NCBI GenBank assembly: GCA_045655005.1
Contig: JAZOOJ010000003.1
Coordinates: forward strand, 1-44,597
DNA length: 44,597 nucleotides
Direction: 5' to 3'
Source: UMGS1908 sp045655005
GTDB lineage: Bacteria; Bacillota; Clostridia; Christensenellales; UBA1242
Positions 38,968 to 44,597 of the stretch are shown here, one piece after another. Made by a program: the position numbers and the translations under genes. How positions within the stretch are numbered: the first letter of the stretch is position 1; every line of letters starts with the position of its first letter. The notes under the pieces were generated by a model. It was not told where the DNA came from. It saw only the letters and a program-made list of their open reading frames with translations, and made no database searches.

Positions 38968-39960
38968 TTATACACTATTTTTTCTTTGATTTAGCCAAAT
39001 TTTGGATATTACAGGAACAAAAGTACATCTACAATTATAATCCTCACCCGGTAAACCTCTTTTACCTGTTTTTTGGTTTATTATTGGCGGATTATCTTTT
39101 GTAAATATAACACCGTTTAAGTCTTTGTGGTCTTGTCTTACTCTCTCGTCTAAATTTGCAATCCATTTAAACTCGTAAAGCCCTTCTTCCTCGTATTTTG
39201 CAAATAAATACTCATTAACCGCAATTTTACTTTCATTTCTTGCCAAAAACTTAGCTTTTCTTTGTGATACTTTAAATTGGCTTTCGATATAATTTGCAAT
39301 AGTGATTCGGCTTTCACCATCTATTGCCATTTGACCAACCACTTCACGCATTTTAACTATTTCATTTTGCTGCCAATCTTTTATATGGTATTCTAAACTA
39401 TCGGTATAGTTTTCCGCTAATTCTTTAACTCTGAAATCAGTCATTTTGGGCGCTATTGTTTGTATTTTGTTTTGTTGAAACATTTTATATGTTCTATCTT
39501 GTAAATCTTGAAACATAGCTTCTACTACATCTGTAACTTTTAAATGCTTTATTATTTCATTTAACGAACCAATAGAAAAATCTAATATTTTTTTAATAGT
39601 TAAAACATCGGAAAATACTTTAGCCTTAGTTGTTTCAATTATCCAAGCTATATTTGTAGGTAGTTTAGTTTCTATTATCCGATAGCACCTGCCGTACTTA
39701 GAATATCTAGCACCTATTTTTTCTAATTCCAAAGCTATTCTATTACTAAATCTGCCACTTTTTGAATAAAAAGCTCCATTTTGATAATATAAAGTACCTG
39801 ATTTTATTGCTTCAAATATAGCGTTGTTATCATTATTTACAGTAACAGGTCTTAGCGCATCTAACATTGGTTTATAATACCAAAGCCATTCCCAATTTAT
39901 TATTTGCCTTGCGATTTTGTCATCAAAATATTTACTTGGTTCAATAGGTCTAAATATCAT
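38968..39960 (-). CDS. MuF/SPP1 gp7-like head morphogenesis protein
   Basis: A 330-aa protein with the SPP1 gp7/MuF-type helical N-terminus (WEWLWYYKPMLDAL, SGRFSNRIALELEKIGARYSKYG) and the conserved C-terminal block RKAKFLARNESKIAVNEYLFAKYEEEGLYEFKWIANLDERVRQDHKDLNGVIF, ending in PGEDYNCRCTF (Cys pair). It joins portal to capsid and is injected with DNA in related phages. It overlaps the metallopeptidase by 1 base. Confidence 0.8.
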   Translation of the reverse strand: MIFRPIEPSKYFDDKIARQIINWEWLWYYKPMLDALRPVTVNNDNNAIFEAIKSGTLYYQNGAFYSKSGRFSNRIALELEKIGARYSKYGRCYRIIETKLPTNIAWIIETTKAKVFSDVLTIKKILDFSIGSLNEIIKHLKVTDVVEAMFQDLQDRTYKMFQQNKIQTIAPKMTDFRVKELAENYTDSLEYHIKDWQQNEIVKMREVVGQMAIDGESRITIANYIESQFKVSQRKAKFLARNESKIAVNEYLFAKYEEEGLYEFKWIANLDERVRQDHKDLNGVIFTKDNPPIINQKTGKRGLPGEDYNCRCTFVPVISKIWLNQRKNSV

Positions 39961-40496
39961 TATATTATTCCTTGTTCTTTTAAAAATTTAGGTATTAATT
40001 TTCCTGCGTGGCTAGCTTCTTCGCCATTCGTAATATAATCTGCAAAAGCATCTGCAAATAGCTCGTTTTTATAATAAACAGACTGAACCGATAATTCTTT
40101 AGGCAAAACTTTTGTTTTGTAGTTATTAAAATAAAGAGTATTTTCCTCGAGGCATTTTACAAAATTATCATAAAAAGAATTATTACCTTTACTTAAAGAA
40201 TGACCTATTTCGTGTAGTAATAAACCCGTTGGATTGTCTGTATTTTTTGGAGATACGCGATATTCTAAGTTGGTTACCAAGTCTTCGGGGAAATCCTCAT
40301 TATCTTTGTAATATTTAAAGTCGGTTCTATCATTTAAGTATTCTTTAACAGATACCTGGTTTACATCGTCTCGTATGCTTATAACACCTTTATCTATTTG
40401 TGCAATAGAGTCTAATTTTTTGTCTTCTCTTATTTCTGTAATATATTCATTAATTTTAATGCCGGGGAAAATATTATGTACTTTATCTATTGCCAT
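39960..40496 (-). CDS. Zinc metallopeptidase, likely a frameshift extension of the portal
   Basis: The ATG at 40496 opens 178 residues with H95-E-I-G-H99 (zinc site, HEIGH) and a downstream E145-LFADAFADY, the arrangement of gluzincins like anthrax lethal factor-type or Pro-Pro endopeptidase domains. There is no ribosome site before this ATG (AAAATAATATATGT). The frame is open upstream to the portal end (40646) and includes WITTKKGKHIPI, with no ATG, GTG or TTG, so translation probably enters from the portal by a -1 slip. A separately started peptidase cannot be excluded. Its target is unknown. Confidence 0.62.
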   Translation of the reverse strand: MAIDKVHNIFPGIKINEYITEIREDKKLDSIAQIDKGVISIRDDVNQVSVKEYLNDRTDFKYYKDNEDFPEDLVTNLEYRVSPKNTDNPTGLLLHEIGHSLSKGNNSFYDNFVKCLEENTLYFNNYKTKVLPKELSVQSVYYKNELFADAFADYITNGEEASHAGKLIPKFLKEQGII

Positions 40497-40627
40497 ACAT
40501 ATATTATTTTTGATTTGACAATTAGATAAATTAGTTTTTATTCCTTCTCTCTTGAAATATTGATTATGATTAATTATAGGAATATGTTTACCTTTTTTAG
40601 TAGTTATCCATTTGTCGATATCTTCTT

Positions 40628-42004
40628 TTAAAAAATTCCAAATAGTTTTTTTTTACCAGTACTATTCTTTACTTCATCAACCTGTGTTATATTTTCCATT
40701 TGTTCTGGCGATAATTCATCATCTATTTGCTCGATTTCTTCAGGCTTAAACAATATTATTTTATCTGCTGTCAATTGTTCTGCTACTTGTTTTTTGGTTA
40801 ATATACCTAATTGGCATAATTGAATATATGAGTTAATTTTTTGTGTTTTAACATTTTGCTGTTCTGTTTCCGGCAATACCCTTAATGGCTTCCAATCAAC
40901 AACTAAATCATCTACTTTTCTGCCAAATAATTGCACACATCTAATATCTAACATCCACTTAATTAAAGGCATTAAAGGTTCTCTGATATTTGACATTACC
41001 ATACCATTATAGTTTTCTAAATCATCCTCACCAGAGCTAAAACCACTTGCGCCTTTGCCAAATACTTTAGAATACGGTATTCTAAGCGCCGAACATATAA
41101 GAAGCATTATCTTTTCAACCATCTGGTCTAAAGAACCGAAACTTAATTGCTTTTGAACATAATCATCTTTGGCATCCATAGCGCCAACTGATTGGAAGTT
41201 CTTTTGTTCCGAGAATATTTTTAAACGTTTTCTAACTGCGGCTTCTCCATCCGCGCTCATTAATATATCAGATAAGCCAAATATCTTTAATATATCAATT
41301 TTTGCTTCATCTAATAGTTCTAAAATTACATTATTTGCTTTAATGTATTGAGAAAGAGCTGGGATGATACATTCAAATATTGAGGCACCCCAGCCGTTTA
41401 GTTGAGTCCTTATATAATAAGGTTCTATTTTTGGGATAAACAGTTTAAGTCTTGATTTATCAATTATTAAAGATTCTCTTTGTGATGTTAAATCTTGCAA
41501 TAAAAAGTTTTCTGCTTTATATATTGAAGATCCTGTTGGTGAACATTGCCATCTATCACTAGCTAAAAACTCTACATCTTTATTGTATAAACCATCTATA
41601 TTTAAGGGGGTTTTTTGTATTTTATCAGAGCCAATACTAGCTATTAACGCACCTCCTCCAAATAATCTACCCCAACGGGCGACATCTTTTAGAGTTGTTT
41701 TATCGTTTTTATCTTCAATAAAATCGTTTAATTCCAATAGTTCATCCGCCGATAGTGTTTGTGAGTCTATTGTAAAACCACCATCTCTAAAAGCATCTTG
41801 TACTGGTAAATCTACCGCTAATTGTGCAAATGAATTATTTTTATAAGTATTAGTCAAAACATTAGGCAATAGGGATAATAATTCGTATGAAGCATTAGTT
41901 GTTATTTCTCCGAAATTAACTACCCTGCTTCTGTCGACTTCAATTACATTATTTAAACCATTTGTAACACTATTTGTCTTTTGTTTATTTTTATTTTTTG
42001 ACAT
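40628..42004 (-). CDS. Portal protein (DUF1073-like)
   Basis: A 458-aa portal of the DUF1073 family: NASYELLSLLPNVLTNTYKNN, VQDAFRDGGFTI, RWGRLFGGGALIASIG, LKLFIPKIEPYYIRTQLNGWG, then the long helical region and KMLFI-like crown, ending DELSPEQMENITQVDEVKN. It forms the dodecamer at the head vertex for DNA packaging. Codons 451-453 are three AAA, and an A9 run follows GGT; a -1 slip there would replace the last five residues by the 228-residue peptidase frame. A structured leader and terminator separate it from TerL. Confidence 0.82.
   Translation of the reverse strand: MSKNKNKQKTNSVTNGLNNVIEVDRSRVVNFGEITTNASYELLSLLPNVLTNTYKNNSFAQLAVDLPVQDAFRDGGFTIDSQTLSADELLELNDFIEDKNDKTTLKDVARWGRLFGGGALIASIGSDKIQKTPLNIDGLYNKDVEFLASDRWQCSPTGSSIYKAENFLLQDLTSQRESLIIDKSRLKLFIPKIEPYYIRTQLNGWGASIFECIIPALSQYIKANNVILELLDEAKIDILKIFGLSDILMSADGEAAVRKRLKIFSEQKNFQSVGAMDAKDDYVQKQLSFGSLDQMVEKIMLLICSALRIPYSKVFGKGASGFSSGEDDLENYNGMVMSNIREPLMPLIKWMLDIRCVQLFGRKVDDLVVDWKPLRVLPETEQQNVKTQKINSYIQLCQLGILTKKQVAEQLTADKIILFKPEEIEQIDDELSPEQMENITQVDEVKNSTGKKKLFGIF
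40646..40652 (-). other. -1 frameshift heptamer A-AAA-AAA in the portal gene
   Basis: The portal ends GGT AAA AAA AAA CTA TTT GGA ATT TTT TAA. A -1 slip over A AAA AAA gives ACT ATT TGG AAT and enters a frame open for 228 codons to the peptidase stop. The homopolymer (40646-40654) could equally be a sequencing or assembly miscount, which would also fuse or split the frames. Confidence 0.55.
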
Positions 42005-42024
42005 ATGTATATCCTTTTTGAAAG

Positions 42025-42077
42025 GGTGTGCGATTTAAGCATTAGGAAAAAGATAAAAGCTAAGAGGCTTGCACACC
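42025..42077 (-). other. Structured leader between terminase and portal genes
   Basis: GGTGTGC (42025-42031) and its complement (42071-42077) close a 7-bp stem around an inner stem AAGC/GCTT (42057-42060 and 42067-42070). It lies just after a terminator and about 20 bases before the portal start. TATAAT also occurs on the late strand near 42090. It may be a portal leader, a small RNA or a packaging-recognition element; nothing decides between these. Confidence 0.5.
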
Positions 42078-42100
42078 ACTAATATGTATATTATACAGCA

Positions 42101-42132
42101 AAAAAAATAAAGGTGTATTTAAAAATACACCT
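42101..42132 (-). terminator. Rho-independent terminator after the large terminase gene
   Basis: AGGTGTATTT (42111-42120) pairs with its complement (42123-42132); on the late strand TTTATTTTTTTT follows (42110-42101). It lies 29 bases past the terminase stop and would separate packaging from head transcripts. Confidence 0.85.
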
Positions 42133-42160
42133 GTTGAGTTAGTCGAAGAGCAATTAAAAT

Positions 42161-43615
42161 CTATAAAACTTCTAAAATACTAACCTCTCTGCGAGCTATA
42201 CTATTGTTTATTAAATGTACAAGTGTATCAACTATATCATCATGCTTATGACTCATATCTCTGGAAAAAGCCTCACACTCTGACAAAAACACATTATTAT
42301 TTCCATATGCTCTATTTTCCGGTAATTCAACCAATCCTGCGGCAATATAGTCTAATACTTCTTCAACTCTTGTTAATTTATCTTTTGTAACCTCAATTGG
42401 TCTAACAGGTAAACCTACTTTTCTAAAATCTTGTATTAATTGCTGTCCGGATGCTTTATCTTCTATAAATAATGCACTTGCCGATGTTGTTCTTTTATCA
42501 AATTGCCAATTGTTATAAATGCCTAACGCCGCACTCTTTAATTCCGGATACTCCCATTTATCGTGTGCCATTTGCAATATATGTAGATGATTATTTTGTG
42601 TTATACCACCAACTAAAAAACAACTAAAATCACTATGTTCTTTTGCCTGTATTGCTGTATCTGCAGCAATTATTATCTTTTTATAATCATATTTAACATT
42701 AACAGAATAATAGCCAAACCACTCGCTCTTTATAACGCTACCACCTAGCGCAATAGGTTGTTGTTGATATTGTGATTGAAATTTAAAAGCATTAACTACT
42801 TGTATATGTTTTAACTCTTCTTTTGGGTACCTTTCCTCCCAAAACGATTCACCGTTTTCATTAAGTGCTGGTATTCTACATATATCCCAAAGTTCAGGTT
42901 CGTTTTTTTCTACCCAACCAACTAAATCATCCAAATGTAGTCTTTGCATTATAAGAATAGTTGGTGTTTGCGGCGTTCTGCGTCTTGTTGCAAGCTTTTC
43001 ATCGTAAAACGTTACTACTTCTTCTCGTGCGTTTTCGTATCTTGCATTACCTGCATCCATTGGATCATCTATTATTAGCGCACCACTAAATCCATCAATA
43101 TTAGGATTGCCGGCATCTAACCCAGTAATGGCACCACCCGTAGTTCCCGCAGTTAGGCCTGTTCTGTTTTTTGCTCCTTTAAAACTAAAATTAACTCTTT
43201 GTCTGTCATCTTTTTTAAGCGAATGTTTAAAAAGAAGCTGCCAAAATTCGTTTTCGATAATATCTTTACATTCTTTTGACAGCTTGTTAATTAAACGGTC
43301 TGAATTAGAGGTATAGCAAAATGTACAATTTATCGTGCGCGCAAAACACCACGTTATAAAATATTCAATAATAAGCGATTTACCTGATCCGACAGGTAAA
43401 CACAAAGCCAAGTTTCTTTTTGTATTTTTACAGTCAACTATATCTTGTAGCTTTTTAATAACCAGTTTATGAAAATCTTTTAACATAAACTTAGAATTAT
43501 TAATCAAGAAAAACACAACTATCAAATAAGATAAAAAATCTTTTTTACATATCTCAACAATAGCTTGTTTGATTTTTTCTTCTTGTAGTTTATCAATTAA
43601 ATCATCTAAGTTCAT
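42161..43615 (-). CDS. terL: Large terminase subunit (TerL)
   Basis: A 484-aa packaging motor with both expected parts. The ATPase has Walker A PVGSGKS (residues 74-80) and Walker B ALIIDDP (179-185), with YTSNSDRL as the coupling segment. The nuclease half has D319 in IIAADTAI, E385/D386 in FIEDKASG and D459/D460 in HDDIVDTLVH, as in RNase-H-like terminase nucleases. It starts in a 14-base overlap with the small terminase-like gene. Confidence 0.93.
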   Translation of the reverse strand: MNLDDLIDKLQEEKIKQAIVEICKKDFLSYLIVVFFLINNSKFMLKDFHKLVIKKLQDIVDCKNTKRNLALCLPVGSGKSLIIEYFITWCFARTINCTFCYTSNSDRLINKLSKECKDIIENEFWQLLFKHSLKKDDRQRVNFSFKGAKNRTGLTAGTTGGAITGLDAGNPNIDGFSGALIIDDPMDAGNARYENAREEVVTFYDEKLATRRRTPQTPTILIMQRLHLDDLVGWVEKNEPELWDICRIPALNENGESFWEERYPKEELKHIQVVNAFKFQSQYQQQPIALGGSVIKSEWFGYYSVNVKYDYKKIIIAADTAIQAKEHSDFSCFLVGGITQNNHLHILQMAHDKWEYPELKSAALGIYNNWQFDKRTTSASALFIEDKASGQQLIQDFRKVGLPVRPIEVTKDKLTRVEEVLDYIAAGLVELPENRAYGNNNVFLSECEAFSRDMSHKHDDIVDTLVHLINNSIARREVSILEVL

Positions 43616-43919
43616 TAATGATATTCACAGCCTCGTCTAACGCTTTTTGATTTACCTGTACAGCTTGATTTATATTTACAACCGGTTGGTTACCCTCTGG
43701 TTCTCTTACTATTTCAACCAGTTTTAAAGCGTTTTTGTAATCACCTTCCCTTGTTTCATTAGCAATACCTGTCACTAAATCTTCTAACAAGTTAGTTTCC
43801 TGTATGCGTGTGCGCAACGTTTTTATTAAATTCTTCTCAATAGAAAGATTGATCATGCCCCTAGATTTAGCTTCATCTAATCCTTGAGGTGCTTTTTGAA
43901 AACCTTTTTTTCCCTTCAT
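43602..43919 (-). CDS. Probable small terminase subunit
   Basis: A 105-aa helical protein (KGFQKAPQGLDEAKSRGMINLSIEKNLIKTLRTRIQETNLLEDLVTGIANET) immediately before TerL and overlapping it by 14 bases, the standard place for TerS. The helical middle could oligomerise. There is no unambiguous HTH, so the DNA-binding role is inferred. Confidence 0.62.
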   Translation of the reverse strand: MKGKKGFQKAPQGLDEAKSRGMINLSIEKNLIKTLRTRIQETNLLEDLVTGIANETREGDYKNALKLVEIVREPEGNQPVVNINQAVQVNQKALDEAVNIINELR

Positions 43920-43934
43920 ACTTCGTAATGTCCT

Positions 43935-44216
43935 TTAATATTTTGTAATACCTTCAAACAAATAAACTCGACCATTATCACCTATATTATAATTCTTAAA
44001 CTCTTCTTTTAATTTTAAATAAACCATATAATGTATTTTTACTCTCGAATCTACATCCCAAAATCTTGTTTCTTTTAGCTCTGCAGTACAACAACCCTCT
44101 TCTGTATTTTCATAAAAAAGCCATTTGGTTTTATTTTTTTTGTCCAATAAAGCAAGTCCGTATAATTTCCTATACAACTTATGTAATATGAAGTACTTAT
44201 AATCCAATTCCTCCAT
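43935..44216 (-). CDS. First late gene, hypothetical, 93 aa
   Basis: A small mixed protein (YKYFILHKLYRKLYGLALLDKKNKTKWLFYENTEEG, then NYNIGDNGRVYLFEGI) that I do not recognise. Its ATG is only 7 bases after the -10 box of the promoter at 44223, so the transcript would start at or very near the ATG with no ribosome site; GGAGG occurs only inside the first codons. Either the mRNA is leaderless or another start or promoter is used. Confidence 0.6.
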   Translation of the reverse strand: MEELDYKYFILHKLYRKLYGLALLDKKNKTKWLFYENTEEGCCTAELKETRFWDVDSRVKIHYMVYLKLKEEFKNYNIGDNGRVYLFEGITKY

Positions 44217-44222
44217 ATTTAT

Positions 44223-44251
44223 ATTATACTAACGTATTACAATAGAGTCAA
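44223..44251 (-). promoter_or_regulatory. Late-arm promoter, TTGACT-17-TATAAT
   Basis: On the minus strand TTGACT (44251-44246) and TATAAT (44228-44223) are 17 bp apart. The spacer ends ATACGTTAG, close to TTACGTTTGTAG of the 10580 promoter but lacking the exact TTTGTA. It faces the packaging and structural operon. Confidence 0.72.
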
Positions 44252-44332
44252 TATTTATAAATAAAAAACCAGCGCGCACACCTAAAACCATCGCTACGCG
44301 GTTTGCAGTAGAGTGTTTAAAATTTTCGTGTT

Positions 44333-44365
44333 TTTTAAAATTTCCATGCTGTGGAAATTTTAAAA
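44333..44365. repeat. Inverted repeat (hairpin) in control region, right copy
   Basis: 14-bp perfect arms (TTTTAAAATTTCCA at 44333-44346 and its complement at 44352-44365) with a 5-base loop TGCTG. The same core forms the hairpin at 14-40. The pair flanks the junction symmetrically when the ends are joined. Confidence 0.75.
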
Positions 44366-44568
44366 CAGTACCTATAAGTGGTTTTGAAGGTTAAAATTTA
44401 TAATTTTAAAATTTCTGCTTATATATATTTTTTTATATTTTTTTAAAAATCGCCTCTAAATTACTTATAGCGTGATTTTAGCTGTAAGTGATACATATGT
44501 AATATATATAATAAAAAATAATATATATAAATTTTATAAATTATAAATTTTAAATATCTATCTCACTT

Positions 44569-44597
44569 ATATCAAGGGTTTTAAAATTTCCACCCTA
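44569..44597. repeat. 29-bp terminal/tandem repeat, right copy
   Basis: Matches bases 1-29 at 27 of 29 positions (mismatch at unit positions 13 and 25). When the ends are joined the two units are tandem with no gap. Confidence 0.75.

Larger units (their letters stand above)
44217..44597. other. Gene-free AT-rich control region (late promoter, repeats, possible origin)
   Basis: This 381-base stretch holds no ORF that I would call a gene. It contains the late promoter (44223-44251), a hairpin (44333-44365), the motif TTTAAAATTT in several copies and orientations (about 44317, 44333, 44355, 44404, 44579), a long AT-only run (44500-44560) that could melt, and the 29-bp repeat at its end. Together with bases 1-121 it forms the divergent intergenic region between the two arms, a natural place for origin and regulator sites. 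The origin role is inferred. Confidence 0.65.

Noticed and set aside
44569..44597. End repeat as a plain assembly overlap
   Set aside because: The two copies differ at two of 29 bases, while an assembler overlap would be exact; circularity itself still needs read evidence.

Overview
The window reads as an essentially complete genome of a contractile-tailed (myovirus-type) phage of about 44.6 kb. It is strongly AT-rich, almost fully coding, and uses ordinary sigma-70-like promoters and AGGAGG-type ribosome binding sites. I see no integrase, no recognisable repressor, no tRNA gene by eye and no CRISPR array, so a virulent lifestyle is the simplest reading. The host cannot be named from sequence alone. 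The many small coiled-coil and Cys-containing proteins are in the style I associate with phages of low-GC gut bacteria, but that is a weak inference.

Layout: two long transcription units diverge from a gene-free AT-rich region at the window ends (44217-44597 plus 1-121) and converge at about 16.13 kb. The two ends carry adjacent copies of a 29-bp sequence (27 of 29 identical) and near-identical hairpins. This fits a circular or circularly permuted molecule opened inside a repeat-rich control or origin region.

Rightward (early) arm, 122-16125: a ribbon-helix-helix protein, a DUF3987-like putative helicase, a CHC2/Toprim primase, a Sak4-like RecA-fold ATPase and a DUF669 protein. Next come a degenerate, internally deleted second copy of the primase, a VRR-NUC nuclease, a second RHH-like protein, MazG and a dATP/dGTP diphosphohydrolase-like protein. 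A compact 7-deazaguanine cassette follows (DpdA-like transglycosylase, QueD, QueC, QueE, FolE) with an HNH homing-type gene wedged between queE and folE. Then come a sliding clamp, a Gam-like end-binding protein, and a run of small, mostly unknown genes that includes a DUF6745 protein. The set implies that the phage builds preQ0 from GTP and exchanges it into its own DNA, probably to evade restriction, while replicating with its own primase and clamp and host polymerase.

Leftward (late) arm, 44216-16142: packaging (TerS-like, TerL), portal, metallopeptidase, MuF-like protein, DUF2213 protease with an internal scaffold start, cement-like protein, major capsid protein, head-completion and neck proteins, DUF3383 sheath, tube, tail chaperones with a -1 frameshift, tape measure, Dit-like protein, baseplate plug, hub fused to an M15 peptidase, Gp138-type spike, gp25-like wedge, baseplate J, DUF2612, two large fibre or collar proteins, and a lysis group (M15 endolysin, XhlA/holin-like).

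The most unusual points are: (1) a likely -1 frameshift at an A9 run that would fuse the portal to a zinc metallopeptidase lacking its own start signals; (2) the 7-deazaguanine DNA-modification cassette; (3) a fossil duplicate of the primase; (4) a scaffold start nested in the protease gene; (5) a beta-propeller nested inside a tail collar domain; (6) a family of near-identical early promoters with a TTTGTA-N-TATAAT core.
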